A DNA stretch of 64,000 nt from Luzula sylvatica (GCA_946800325.1 OX326959.1:26667447-26731446); one strand, 5' to 3'. Counted from the stretch's first letter, positions 1-11,553 are shown. The notes: generated by a model not told the origin, from the letters alone. Made by a program: numbers and translations.

Positions 1-2395
1 ACATAACTTTTCACCAAATTTTACAAACACTAAGAATGTCTGTTTTTCGATTCATAACAATCTTTAACGCTCTGAGGAGTCCAAATAACGTGTTTTTGAG
101 ATGGTTTGGATGGAATCTTTTACTACGTAACTTTTCACCAAATTGTACAAATACTAAGAAAGTTTTATTTTCAATTCATAGCAATCTTTTTAAGCTTTCA
201 GTAGTTCAAATAACGTGTTTTATGATCATTTGTATCATATTTTTTACTTCATAACTTTTCACCAAATTTTACAAACACTACGAAAGTGTGTTTTTCGATT
301 CATAACAGTCTTTTAACACTCTGAGGAGATTAAATAACGTGTTTTTGAGTTGGTTTATATCGAATCTTTTACGACGTAATTTTTCACCAAATTCTACGAG
401 CACTAAGAAACTTTTCTTTTCGATTCATAGCAATCTTTTTACGCTTTGAGGAGTTCAAATAACTTGTTTTTAGATCATTTGTATCGTATTTTTTACTAGA
501 TAAATTTTCACCAAATTTTACAAACGCTACGAAAGTTTGTTTTTCGATTCATAACAATCTTTTAACACTCTGAGGAGATTAAATAACGTGTTTTTGAGTT
601 GGTTTGGATCGAATCTTTTACGACGTAAGTTTTCACCAAATTGTACAAACACTGAGAAAGTTTTAGTTTCGATTCATAGCAATCTTTTTGCCCTTTGAGG
701 AGTTCAAATAACTTGTTTTTAGATCATTTGTATCGTATTTTTTACTACATACCTTTTCACCCAATTTTACAAACACTAAGAAAGTTTGTTTTTCGATTCA
801 TAACAATCTTTTGACGCTCTGAGGAGTCCAAATAACGTGTTTTTGAGATGGTTTGGATCGAATCTTTTACTATGTAACTTTTCACCAAATTGTACAAACA
901 CTGAGAAAGTTTTCTTTTCGATTCATTGCAATCTTTTTACACTTTGAGGAGTTCAAATTACGTGTTTTTAGATCATTTGTATCGTATTTTTTACTACATA
1001 ACTTTTCACCAAATTTTACAAACACTACGAAAGTTTGTTTTTCTATTCATAACAATCTTTTAACACTCTGAGGAGATTAATTAACGTGTTTTTTAGATGG
1101 TTTGGATCGATTCTTTTACGACGTAACCTTTCACTAAATTGTACAAACGCTAAGAAAGTTTTCTTTTCGATTCATAACAATCTTTTTACGCTTTGAGAAG
1201 TTCAAATAACTTGTTTTTTGATCATTTGTATAGTATTTTTTACTACATAACTTTTCACCAAATTTTACACACACTAAGAAAAATTGTTTTTCGATTCATA
1301 ACAATCTTTTAACGCTTTGAGGAGTCCAAATAACATGTTTTTGTGATGGTTTGGACCGAATCGTTTACTATGTAACTTGCTTTTGAGATGGTTTGGGGAG
1401 TTCAAATAACGTATTTTTAGATCATTTGTATCGTATTTGTTACTACATAACTTTTCACAAAATTTTACGAACACTGAGTAAGTTTGTTTTTCGATTCAAA
1501 ACCATCTTTTAACACTCTAAGGAGTCCAAATAACGTATTTTTGAGATGGTTTGGATCGAATCTTTTACGACATAAGTTTTCACCAAATTGTACAAACACT
1601 AAAAAAGTTTTCTTTTCGATTCATAGCAATATTTTTATGCTTTCAGGAGTTCAAATAACGTGGTTTTAGATCATTTGTATCGTATTTTTTACTACATAAC
1701 TTTTCACCAAATGTTATATACACTACGAAAGTTTGCTTTTCGATTCATAATAATCTTTTAACACTCTGAGGAGCCTAGATAACGTGTTTTTGAGATGGTT
1801 TGGTTCGAATCTTTTATTACGTATTATTTCACCAAATTGTTCAAACATTAAGAAATTTTTTTTTCGATTCATAACAATCTTTTTATGCTTCGAGGAGTTC
1901 AAATAATGTGTTTTTAGATCATTTCTATCGTATATTTTACTGCATAACTTTTCACCAAAGTTTACAAACATCAAGAAAGTTTGTATTTCGATTCATAACA
2001 ATATTTTAACGCTCTGAGGAATCCAAATAACTTGTTTTTTGATGGTTTGGATCGAATCTTTTACTACTTAACTTTTCACCAAATTGTACAAACACTAAGA
2101 ATGTTTTCTTTTCGATTCATAGCAATCTTTGTACGCTTTGAGGAGTTCAAATAACGTATTTTTAGATCATTTCTATCGTATTTTTTACTACATAACTTTT
2201 CGCCAAATTTTACAAAAACAGAGAAAGTTTGTTTTTCGATTGAAAACAATCTTTTAACACTCTAAGGAATCCAAATAATGTGTTTTTGAGATGGTTTGGA
2301 TTGGATATTTTATTACGTAATTTTTCACCAAATTGTACAAACAAAAGAAAATTTGTTTTTCGATTCAAAACAATCTTTTAACACTCTGAGTTTGT
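1..2395. repeat. Satellite array, ~125-bp monomers in alternating A/B dimers of ~249 bp
   Basis: About 19-20 diverged copies of a monomer anchored by TTTTCACCAAATT run from the window edge to about 2395. The anchors lie near 8, 128, 257, 377, 506, 628, 754, 879, 1008, 1129, 1253, 1452, 1578, 1702, 1826, 1947, 2075, 2199 and 2324. Two monomer types alternate: type A has GAGGAGTCCAAATAACG followed by GAGATGGTTTGGATCG, and type B has GAGGAGTTCAAATAACG followed by TAGATCATTTGTATCG. This gives a dimeric higher-order period of about 249 bp. One type B monomer near 1375-1395 is mostly deleted. The array is cut by the window start, so its full size is unknown. Open frames of 60-83 codons inside it come from the repeat period (249 = 3 x 83) and are not called as genes. 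Confidence 0.93.
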
Positions 2396-2495
2396 AATAT
2401 ATTTGGCCTTGAATACAAGTAAATTTGATGAAAAGATAATATGTGCAATACAAGTAATATTTGATGAACAAATAATATGTACAAATGACACTATT

Positions 2496-3887
2496 TTAGG
2501 AATTCAATGCGTTTTGAAACATCATATAACCAGAGTTCACAGTACGATGGTCTTCATCTGGATGTGCAGTATATGCATAGCCACCATGACTGGATATGTC
2601 TAGTCCTGCCAGTTCTTCCTCCATGGTTATCCTCAGAAGCCCCATTTTGTGCAATATGTAGAATATTGGTCCCATGGAGAGACTTACCCATACCAAGATT
2701 GTTGCCACCTCCACAAGTTGTGCCGCAATAAGTGCCCATCCACCACCCATAAAAAGCCCAAATGGCCGACTCACGCCTATCTCACCGGAAGCATATGCCT
2801 GCACCACAAATTCCTCCTTAGCGAACAGCCCCGTAAAAATGAGACCCCAGACACCACATCCCCCATGTAATTGTGCCGCCTCTAATGGGTCGTCAAATCT
2901 GAGCTTGAGCGCTAACATGTTGAGACCAATTAATACCCAAGCCGAGCAGAATCCACAAACAATAGCAGCCCAAGGCTCCACCACCGAACAACCGGAAGTA
3001 ATGGCCACAAAACCCCCAAGCAACCCATTGCATACATCTAATGTATTCCAATGGCCCACCAAAATCCTACGAGCAAGAAGAGTGACCATTCCTGATGTGG
3101 AGCCTGCGAGTGCCGTGGTCACCGCAGTGCGGCCCACTCCTGTCCAATTGCCCTCGTACGGTGCATCGGGATATGCAACTAGTATCTTGGAATATGATCC
3201 AGGGTTGAATCCAAACCATCCAAACCAGAGTAAGAATGTGCCGAGAACAACAAGTGTTGTACTTTGGCCCCGTATAATGGCGGGCTTGCCAAACGCGTCA
3301 AACCTACCTACACGTGGTCCTTCTATTAAGCACCCCCAAAACCCGGCTATTCCACCCACTAAATGCACCACCCCGCTTCCTGCAAAGTCTATGGCACCCG
3401 ATCCAAATAACGGCGTGCTCGAGTCAGGGTTGAGCCATCCCACGGATGACCAGACCCAATGGGCCACCACAGGGTATACAAATCCAGTTAACATGAACGA
3501 GAAAACGAGGTAGGCACTGAATTGGGTGCGTTCAGCCATCGACCCACTAGTGATGCCTGCGACAGCAATGGCAAAGGCCCATTGATAGAGGAAGAACGGA
3601 TAGTTGTATGATTCATTTGGTACGTCTTTTAGTGCAAAGAAAGTGGCTCCTATGAAGGGATTGTCGGTGCCGAACGCAAAGGCGAAACCGAAGAGATAGT
3701 ACGAAATGGTGCCTACAAGTGCATCTACTACATTTGTGAGCATGATATTCATGGCGTTCTTGGCACGGACTGACCCGGCACATAACATTGCGAAGCCCAG
3801 CTGCATGATAAACACAAGGTATGCGGAGAAGATCAGGTATACTGTGTTTATTGCCTCGGTTACATTGTTCTCCCATGACACAGCCAT
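2496..3887 (-). CDS. AMT1-type high-affinity ammonium transporter, 463 aa, intronless
   Basis: Plasma-membrane ammonium transporter of the AMT/MEP/Rh family, AMT1 clade, expected to have 11 membrane helices and to work as a trimer. The single exon begins at ATG 3887-3885 (MAVSWENN); the frame stays open 14 codons upstream, but only from a TTG, so the ATG is preferred. Visible signatures are [16 protein letters not shown] after the first helix, DFAGSGVVH at about residues 167-175, and [15 protein letters not shown] at about 332-345. The two pore histidines of the family fall at about 175 and 341. The cytosolic tail keeps the regulatory block ending in SSHGGYAY. The site equivalent to the phospho-threonine that closes Arabidopsis AMT1;1 is a serine here (about Ser432). 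The N-terminus is shorter than in most AMT1 proteins, lacking the cysteine-containing extension. The stop codon lies only about 100 bp from the satellite array, so the transcript end must fall in that gap or inside the array. The exact AMT1 member is not assigned. Confidence 0.96.
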   Translation of the reverse strand: MAVSWENNVTEAINTVYLIFSAYLVFIMQLGFAMLCAGSVRAKNAMNIMLTNVVDALVGTISYYLFGFAFAFGTDNPFIGATFFALKDVPNESYNYPFFLYQWAFAIAVAGITSGSMAERTQFSAYLVFSFMLTGFVYPVVAHWVWSSVGWLNPDSSTPLFGSGAIDFAGSGVVHLVGGIAGFWGCLIEGPRVGRFDAFGKPAIIRGQSTTLVVLGTFLLWFGWFGFNPGSYSKILVAYPDAPYEGNWTGVGRTAVTTALAGSTSGMVTLLARRILVGHWNTLDVCNGLLGGFVAITSGCSVVEPWAAIVCGFCSAWVLIGLNMLALKLRFDDPLEAAQLHGGCGVWGLIFTGLFAKEEFVVQAYASGEIGVSRPFGLFMGGGWALIAAQLVEVATILVWVSLSMGPIFYILHKMGLLRITMEEELAGLDISSHGGYAYTAHPDEDHRTVNSGYMMFQNALNS

Positions 3888-4704
3888 GGAATTCGTTTGC
3901 AGCAAGCTAGGAATATTATTGAGATTCAATTAGTTAGGTTTGTGATGTCAACGAGCTAGGAATATACTGTTAAAAGAAGGGGATCTATTTTGTATTGAAT
4001 ATGCATGTTGCTTTCTTGATCAATGACTGAGAGATGTGGAACGCTGAAGAACCACTCAATCGAATTTAGGTAGTCCTGGATAGTTGGTTTAAAGATACAA
4101 GTTTGAATGTCAGGTCAGGAAATCAGGTTGAATGATGTCCAATTATTTTGCACAATAACATGATAATAGCAAGTTGGTCGAAAAATAAATGTTTTGATAG
4201 CTCTTTTTTTTTAAAAGAAATCTTACTAATTACAATGTATCAAACAAGTGCATTTGAATGTCTTCATAGGTTGCCGGTACCTTAGTCTGGGGAATCTTCC
4301 ATCTTAACCTTGATCCCAGAGTTCATTTACTACTCAAAAAAGCATCAGTAAATAAAAAATGTGCAATTTATTTATCAACTACAAAGAATCAAATATACTG
4401 TTTCTTGTTTAATAGATATCCATATATTTATTTCTTTCATCTTTAACAAACAAAGGCAAATGGCTACAGCTCATTGTACCAACCAAATGAAAAAAGGAAC
4501 TGAAATAAAATCTATAAAATGGGCATATTGATGTTTTTCACTGGTCACTCACTTTAAAAAGAAAAATCTTGGACCATGATCAAACTTTTTGGGACAGAAC
4601 AAGAAAAACCCTGTTGTCCTAATAATTTTAGCAGACCATTTTTCTCTTGATGCTTGTTGTCCTCTTTTGTTATAATTGGATAAAGTAATACTAGTATTGG
4701 AGAT
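3888..4704. other. Intergenic: AMT1 promoter side and CPD 3' side
   Basis: About 820 bp separate the AMT1 start from the CPD stop codon; both genes are on the minus strand. The right half should hold the CPD 3' UTR and the left half the AMT1 promoter and leader. On the minus strand a weak TATA-like AGTATATT occurs around 3960-3966. I found no ORF, RNA gene or recognisable repeat. Confidence 0.5.
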
Positions 4705-7700
4705 TCAGGTCGAAGAAGCTTTGGTCCGGGGGCGAATGAGGATGGGGTAGCCTTTGAGAGTTCGTGTCGTTGGGAAAAATATGACCCTATCTTCTTCTGC
4801 AGCTTCCCAGCTGCATTTTCATTTCATATTTTCAAAAGTAAGATAAGAAGAAGAGAATGATTATTCATAGAAACGATATATAGCATACGTAAAGCGAGTG
4901 ACAAGGTGGTGGAGGAAAACAGAGATGACAACACGTGCCAGCTCGTATCCCGGGCACAAGCGTGCTCCCCCTCCAAAGGGTGTAAACACCCCTCCTCCCG
5001 TAGCTTGTTGATAAAGTCCCTCATTCCTCTGCCAAATTATTATATTAGAAACAACGATAACATGTCAGAGACAAACAAATGATGTACCTGCCATCTCCAT
5101 GGATCAAAAACAGCAGCATTCTCGTAATATTCATGATCGAGGTGCACTGCTCTGAACGATGCAAATATCTTGCATCCCTTAGGAATTGTATTCCCTATTG
5201 ATCAATGAAAAAAGAAGAGTTCCTCAATAAAAAGTTTCTAAAATGTAAAGACAAAATGTATCAAAGTAGAATATAGACCTTTGAAGTCGATATCAGTGAC
5301 GGCTCGCCTGAAGACCCCACTTACAATATTAGCTACTCGGAGTGTCTCGTTGATCACCTGGAAGATATAAACATATAAACATCAGAAATATATCGAACAA
5401 CAAATTAAATTAGGGATAAAATAAAAGAAATGACAACATACACATTGGGTGAAAGGCATGGACTTGTAATCGGCCCAGTCGAGGGAGTCGGATTGATCCT
5501 TCTTCATGGATCTAATATTGTCATGTTCTTGTCTGAGGAGAGCGAGAGCGGAAGGGTTGTCGGTTAAGAACTTGACGGAAAGGGTAATGATGGTTGAGGT
5601 GGTCTCATAGCCCGCCACAAGCATTGCCAAGAGGAAGTCAATCATCTCGTCCTCTGATAAGGTGCCTCCTTCTACTGCTAATAACTCTTCAATCATATCC
5701 TTCTTAAAGTCACTACCGTAAGTAGTCCCTTTCTCCGCTTCCTCTTCTTCTCTTGCCTTTTTCTCTTCAATCCTTTTTCTTATCACTTCCCTTAGCGCTT
5801 CCGCCACCTTCTTCCTTGCCTGCTCATTATATTGTTCAAGGGAATTATATGACCAGTAATGATACAAACCTTAATAAATCATACTAGATTTATACCTCAA
5901 GTCCATTTGGCAACCTCTGATTGAACAAAATCAGGGTGGGTGTGTTTTGTTCATCTAGTCACTGATTGCCACGTGGAGATCGGGTACAAATCGGATATGA
6001 TTTCATGATGTTAACGTCATTATCTAATGACATACCATATTTTTTTAATTTTCATAATAGACTAAATCAAGATCATTCGAACTAAATTAGTAATCTAATT
6101 AATTGAGTTAGAACATATTTAATCAATCGCGAGAATTAAACAAAAAAGGTATACTATATATGATTTGCTCTCTTTTTTTTCTCATAAGATACTCAAATAA
6201 ACAACAGAACATCTTGAATTTTTTGTCCAAATTATTAAAATTTATTTAAATATATAATTAATTTTATTAAAATATTATATATGACATATCATATCCTAGA
6301 TTTTTGAAAAGTGTCGTATCGAGTATCCGTATTGTATTCGATACGATACCCGCATCCGTACCCGTTCAACATAGCTATATAATTGCCGTATTATTGAATC
6401 ACTGATTCAACATGTTGTTTAGACAGAGAAATAAATAATAATAATTAACTAAAGCTAAGTACAACCATATCTAATCATTAGAGCCAACAACATGCTAGAT
6501 TGGGTGGTTGTGTATTTGGATCTCACCAATTGTTTGTGTTAAGAAAAAAATAGAAGTATCTGCATTAATCAACTAATTGATGGAATTCTTATTTATTTCT
6601 TTCACTATCATGACAAAGAAATCATAAAAAGAATGATGGAATTCTTGGTCCTAACTGAGTGAGTGACATGTTACAGTATATTGGTATTAAGTTATGAGGC
6701 CATTTACTGTGCCCCCCAAATCCATCACCACATCCTTGATATCCTATCCATCTCCCAAAAATTACCCACTCGATTAACAATGCTTCGAATTAACAGTCAA
6801 TTGAATTAATGAATTATTAGGTACTAATATGAGGTGTTAATTTACTCAAAATTAACTGTTAATTCGAAGCATTAATTAATTTGGAGAGAGAGTGGGGTGC
6901 AAAATTGGAGTTGGGGATTAACACCCAACCCAAAAAAAACAAAAGAGAATGGGATCGTGGGTGTGGTGATGGGTTTTGGGGGCAAGGTATAATTTCCCTT
7001 AAGTTATTGTTGTGCTAATGTAGATGGGCCCAAGCTAAATATTATTATCAGCTATGATAATGGACAATAAAAAAACAAAGGATAAATTACTATATCACTC
7101 TTATTTTACCTAATCCAATTTTAAAAGAAGCAAACAATGATATTGGGAATTACAAATACAAACCTTGATTGCACGACCATATGTGGTAAACGAGAGGAAG
7201 GATGGCACAGGTATGGAGAAGAACCCATCAATTAGGAGCACGTATTCTCGCCTTAATGCCTCTGTCCACTCCCCTGGATCAATGCTCACGAGCTGCTTGA
7301 CAGTGAGATTAAAAGTTATCTTCTTGGCCTGATCGAGCAAGAGAACCTTTCCTCCCCATGCGGCCATGGTCTCTCTAACAAGCCAGTCTATGTGCTGCAA
7401 TAACATCCCATCCCTTATCGCCGCAGGAGAAGCCAGCCTCGTCAGAGTAAGCGAGTGAAGCCGCTTGTGCAGGGCCCCACGCATGAGTAGCAACGAGTGT
7501 TTGCCTAGCAACGTACAAATTGAAGAAGGGTAGCTACCCTCTACCATCCTTCCTTCGCCGCTCAAAACGGCCCGGTTGAACTCTGGGTCGGCGGAGAAGA
7601 CGGTTCTCTCGCCGAAGACATGGGTGGTGAAGAGGCGGCCGAAGCGTTTGACGCGGTCTCCGATGAAGGGCTCAGGGTTCTCTGTTTTGTAAGCAGCAAT

Positions 7701-7874
7701 AAGCTTGAGAGTCTCGCCAATAAGTGGAAGGCCTATACTTCCAGGAGGCATCATCCCACCAGATTTAACCTTGCCATCTTCGTTCCGCTTTGCACGTATG
7801 GCTAGCCGGGCCAAGAATACCACCACCGTAAGGATTGCTAGTAAAAGAAGCGATGAACCCAAATCGGTTGCCAT
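4705..7874 (-). CDS. Cytochrome P450 CYP90A1 / CPD, brassinosteroid biosynthesis, 506 aa in six exons
   Basis: ER-anchored P450 of the CYP90A family, known to oxidise C-3 of (22S)-hydroxylated sterol intermediates in brassinosteroid synthesis. Minus-strand coding exons, all with GT-AG borders and joining in frame: 7874-7164, 5819-5442, 5357-5279, 5194-5088, 5028-4889, 4810-4705 (TGA). The N-terminus has a hydrophobic anchor (residues 9-24) and the hinge PPGSIGLP (43-50). Family blocks are [11 protein letters not shown], helix I AGYETTS (306-312), the K-helix ETLR (Glu367/Arg370), FDPWRWQ, and the heme loop [10 protein letters not shown] with the thiolate Cys450. It closely follows Arabidopsis CPD block by block ([39 protein letters not shown]) and is full length. 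Intron 1 is 1,344 bp and contains two transposon relics. The leader is CT-rich with a TATA box at 8131-8140, and two BZR1-type sites flank it. No key residue is missing. Confidence 0.96.
6290..6363. mobile_element. Terminal fragment of the GATACG-type hAT-like family in CPD intron 1
   Basis: GTATCGAGTATCCGTATTG, then CGATACGATACC and finally CAACATAG, is the reverse complement of the left end of the full element at 29866-30418. The other end was not found, so this is a relic. Confidence 0.6.
6697..6994. mobile_element. Foldback MITE-like element in CPD intron 1
   Basis: The outer arms TGTGCCCCCCAAATCC.. and ..GGGTTTTGGGGGCA are inverted, including CCATCACCACA / TGTGGTGATGG. The inner arms AATGCTTCGAATTAACAGT (6779-6797) and its exact reverse complement (6855-6873) form a perfect 19-bp stem. 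No clear target-site duplication was found, so the superfamily is left open. Confidence 0.6.
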
Positions 7875-7998
7875 GTCAATTTATCTAGCTAGCTAATCTA
7901 TCTCGAGGGAGGAGGGAAAGAAGGTAAAAGGTAGAGGAACGGGAAAGCTAATTTCCAGCCGCGCAGAGGGCCAACGCAAATGCAAGAAAATGGGACCC

Positions 7999-7999
7999 C

Positions 8000-8033
<34 letters not shown>

Positions 8034-8051
8034 TGAGTGAGTGAGTGAGTG
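7999..8051. repeat. GA/GT microsatellite in the CPD leader
   Basis: (GA)n interrupted by GAAA, followed by (GAGT)n; it reads as a CT-rich 5' UTR on the coding (minus) strand, between the TATA box and the ATG. CT-rich leaders are common in plant genes. Confidence 0.85.
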
Positions 8052-8078
8052 GAAGGGATGGGATGGAAAAGATGGATT

Positions 8079-8084
8079 CGCACG
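8079..8084 (-). promoter_or_regulatory. Candidate brassinosteroid-response element (CGTGCG) near the CPD start site
   Basis: CGCACG on the plus strand reads CGTGCG on the minus strand and matches the BZR1 binding consensus CGTG(T/C)G. It lies just downstream of the expected transcription start. In Arabidopsis, BZR1 represses CPD through such sites. A six-base match is weak alone; the gene context makes it credible. Confidence 0.45.
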
Positions 8085-8130
8085 GGTGGGGGATGTCTTT
8101 CTAGTTCAGAGATTGCCGGGCCGACCCTCG

Positions 8131-8140
8131 GTTTTTATAG
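8131..8140 (-). promoter_or_regulatory. TATA box of CPD
   Basis: CTATAAAAAC on the minus strand, about 260 bp upstream of the ATG, predicts initiation near 8100, just before the CT-rich leader. Confidence 0.65.
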
Positions 8141-8399
8141 AGCCAAATGCTACGAGTCCCTTGTGTTGTCTTTCAAGTTTCAATAGTGATTTTTGTTGTG
8201 ATGTTTGATATGCAACTATATTTTTGAAAAAAGAAAAAAGAAAATGAAGGCCTCGTGATTTTTGTTGTGATGTTTGATAGGTAACTAGTAGTTTAGATAA
8301 GTACATTACATGCAAATGAATGAGAAAAGAAGAAGAAAAATGGTGGTATTGCTGGGGATGCATGAACTTATTGATAAGAAAATGGAGGAGTATGATTGT

Positions 8400-8405
8400 C
8401 GTGCG
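8400..8405 (+). promoter_or_regulatory. Second candidate brassinosteroid-response element (CGTGCG) upstream of CPD
   Basis: CGTGCG about 260 bp upstream of the TATA box, a second match to CGTG(T/C)G. Together with 8079-8084 it suggests feedback control of CPD by BZR1. Confidence 0.4.
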
Positions 8406-9650
8406 TGGTACAGATGCGGACTAGTTGGTGGAGTGAATCTAAATCACAAAATGCATTAATTAAGATGATTATGATTACAATACAATAAGGAAGGAGGACG
8501 ATAATGACTCGCCTAATCTAGTGTGGTACACTGGTAGAGTGTCGACATAATATTTTTTTTATAATAAATAAAAAAAAATTATATGTTCTTCGTGATATCA
8601 ATAAAAATCGAATCCATAACCTTTCGTAATATTTGTTTGTTGTGTCGACATAATATTACCAATGATTAAATCTTTATCAATAATATTAACAATAATTCAA
8701 ATAACGTCGTTGTATGCAAATATTGAAGGAAAAAAAATCTAAAACACAATATTGTAATCTACCAAATAGTGACGTTATATCGTTGTTATAACATGCAATA
8801 ACACTAATCATGTGTAATACAATCCAAATGCTACGGACCGATATATCTCAATTTGGAGCATGTTTAGGTGACCGTATTTGAAATTACATGAAGAAAAAAA
8901 ATTAACCTTCCACAATTCAAGTTTTCGGAATTACAGTTTAAGTTTTAATGTTTGAATTTACGAAAGTAAAACTACTGTATTTATAGTTTTTATGTTTGGG
9001 TTGATGTAATTGAATTATGAAATTTCAAAATTTATATGTACTAACATTTTCAAATAAATTTCATCGTTGACTAATTGACATAAATTTTTAATTTAACCAA
9101 AAAACTAATAGTCATCCATAAAATAATGTAATAAAATAAATTATACCATCACATTGCACAAGACTTACGTAAATAATTGCATATCATAAATTATCACCTA
9201 CTCCGATGTTCTCATCGCGTAATTATAAATCTAACATTCTTGAAGAGTAAAATTCAAATTTTAAGAACATACGAACAATATTTTTATGTATTGCTAGATA
9301 TTGACATGCGGGTAACAACAATGATCATCTTTGATTCAAATTATCAAAACTTGTCTTGCATGCTTGTGACGGTTGTTGACTCATTTGATGATATTCAAAA
9401 CAGTACTCGAGATAATAATGTTTCATCTAACTTTGATTAATATGGAGTCCACACAAGAAGAGTCATACAAAGAGCTACAATAGATCGGAATCTTTCCCGG
9501 TTTAATATGTTGAAGAAATATGTAATAACAGACGAGAGAGTTGCGGTTACTGACTCGATCTCAATCGCTTATAGACAGAACCAACCCTAAGATCGAAAAG
9601 CACTGCGGGGACTCTCTGTTAATCTATCAGTAGAGCTATCGCAAAGCTTT
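8406..9650. other. AT-rich intergenic region, possible SINE relic near 8518-8660
   Basis: No gene is supported; the 87-codon frame at 9177-9440 has no recognisable motif. At 8518-8540, GTGGTACACTGGTAGAGT resembles a tRNA A box, and ATCGAATCC (about 8608-8616) resembles a B box, which would fit a decayed tRNA-derived SINE. GTGTCGACATAATATT occurs twice (about 8537 and 8642). Otherwise I see simple AT-rich DNA. Confidence 0.35.
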
Positions 9651-9657
9651 CTTTCAG

Positions 9658-9780
9658 TCTGAAAATTCGACGAATATGGTAGAGCCGAAAAATTCGACGG
9701 ATATGGTAGAGCCGAAGAATTCGACGAATATGGTAGATTCAGAGAATTCGACGAATGTGATCGAGCCAAAGAATTCTTAA
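9658..9780. repeat. 27-bp minisatellite (GAATTCGACGAATATGGTAG type)
   Basis: About four tandem units of GAA(A/G)AATTCGACG(A/G)ATATGGTAGAGCC. In one minus-strand frame it gives the nine-residue repeat SSNSSALPY. It sits in retrotransposon-like DNA and has no gene context. Confidence 0.8.
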
Positions 9781-10430
9781 AAGCGCCGCGAACAATACGA
9801 CACAAAACTCAACAGGAAAAGCCTACAAGACGTGAAGATCTACCCCGAAAAAAATCGAAAAAGACGTGAAGATTCCCAACAAAGACTTGAAGACCCACAC
9901 GACTCTAAACCACTTCTAGGTGGCCCTAAACATACCCTAGTAATGGTGGATCAAATCTCAAAATATTTCACGAAATCGAATTTGCAAAAACTCTCCCGAA
10001 ACAGCAAAAATACACTATCCATCCGGACGTCAGGATGAGTCATTCGGGCAGTTCATTAAGCCAGCCTAATAGTGTCCAGACGAGCCAACCAAGCGTCCAG
10101 ACGCATAATATGATTTTAGCCCATACCGTCCGGACGGCTCATTGAAGCGTTTGGACGGATAGTTCATTCTGCAACTCATCAGCCAAGACGTGGGGGCACG
10201 TCGGGGGACGCTCCAACCAGCTTGGGGGTATGATTTCACGCAGATTTATGTGGATTTTGAATTTGTAATCTCCTTAGGCTCCTACCTTGTTGGGACCTTA
10301 AATTGAGGCTTTATTTGTGAAGGTATAGTGTCATAGGCCTATGCAATAGTTACGAAGGATTGTGTAATGCAACATTATTTATTCAATAAAAATTTCCTAT
10401 CATTATTATGGTTAACTGTATATGATTTTG
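9781..10430. mobile_element. Probable LTR-retrotransposon debris with CCGTCCGGACGG palindromes
   Basis: The region has higher GC than its surroundings and repeated (T/C)CCAGACG / CCGGACG words, with the perfect palindrome CCGTCCGGACGG at 10126-10137 and diverged copies near 10020, 10078, 10110 and 10150. No terminal CA/TG or target duplication could be fixed, so it is only assigned to LTR-like debris. Confidence 0.4.
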
Positions 10431-11417
10431 ATTTTAATCTTAAGAGAATAAATCATGAATGACAATCTTGAGCATATAATCAAAGTACGTGACTTTGATA
10501 GTAAAAATATGAATCAAAGAAGATGTCATTCTAAAAGTAATCCCTAGTAGTACATATGATGTTTGTAGTGAAGGAATTATAGTTCAAGACCAACGAGAAA
10601 ATATACATATAAGGATAAATGTACACATTCGTGGTAAGGATTGAATATATAATGAGATTGTACACAAATGGAAAACAAGAGATGTTCCATCAGAACAGAC
10701 TGTTCATCCGTTCGAACGGAATACAATATGAACTTGTATAATAAGATTATACATAGAATTCAGATAAGGAGCCTTCTGTTCGAACGAGAGGTTTTATCCA
10801 TTCGAACGGAAGGAGTCGAGTGTGCAATGTGATAACACACAAAACAGACAGAAGATGTTATGTTCGGACGGACTGATTATCCGTTCGAACAGAAGTAATT
10901 CAGAACTCTGTATTAGTTTCCAACCCTTGGCACATTCTTATCATGTATAGCATATACATAATATTTCTCTCTCTCCAGAGTGTAACAACTTTCTAAAAGT
11001 TATTCTAAAGGTTGTGAACAAGAAAGAGAGAAAGGGAGAAAAGGAGTTTTCTTCATCAGAAAACATCATACGAGATTAAGCAAGATTATACACGGATCGA
11101 CTACGGAGATATGTGTGTAACCGATAGACGACAACTCACGATGAATACGAGTAAAAGAATCACACTTGTGATTCACGTTTGTGATCAAGAGTGAGAACTA
11201 CGTTTTGATGGTGTTGAATCATGTTTGGCGGTGCATAGATGTGTGGGCGCGGACACACGAGAAGTATATCAATCCTTCGTTCGTGATCAATTTCACGAGG
11301 TATGGGTTGTATATTCTTACACATTCGTATGGCGAATCGAAGACGGGATCTCATGGGCGGGAAAGGCAATGTGTCCCTCATTCCACTGTGCGGGATACAG
11401 AGTTCCGATTCCCTTCA
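10431..11417 (+). mobile_element. Copia LTR (right end at 11417, left end unresolved)
   Basis: The right edge is set by CA at 11416-11417, one base before a primer-binding site at 11419. The interior holds repeated CCGTTCGAACGG palindromes (perfect at 10708-10719, diverged near 10778, 10799, 10863 and 10881). I could not place the left TG or a second LTR copy. Confidence 0.5.
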
Positions 11418-11418
11418 G

Positions 11419-11429
11419 TGGTATCAGAG
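11419..11429 (+). other. Primer-binding site of an LTR retrotransposon (initiator-Met tRNA type)
   Basis: TGGTATCAGAG matches the usual plant Copia primer-binding site, complementary to the 3' end of initiator methionine tRNA. It sits one base after an LTR-like CA end. Confidence 0.75.
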
Positions 11430-11553
11430 TGGTCGTTGTCGAATCGAACGCGTATAAATGTTATGCGTGTTTTTGCATGAATTTTGATATTTTGAAGTTT
11501 AGGTTTCGATTAAAATCACAAGTAGAATTCACTAGAGATCAATCATATGATGA

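Noticed and set aside
1274..1974. Minus-strand frames of 66-83 codons with similar peptides (FGEKLCSK..NHLKNTL..) in the left array
   Set aside because: They recur because the satellite dimer is about 249 bp, a multiple of three; each ends at the same repeat-encoded stop and has no gene context.
2674..3513. 279-codon plus-strand frame opposite AMT1
   Set aside because: Antisense shadow of the AMT1 coding sequence, proline/serine-rich without any domain.
3888..3929. Longer AMT1 start 14 codons upstream ([14 protein letters not shown])
   Set aside because: It begins with TTG, not ATG; the first ATG in frame is at 3887-3885.
9177..9440. 87-codon frame
   Set aside because: AT-rich, no motif, no context.
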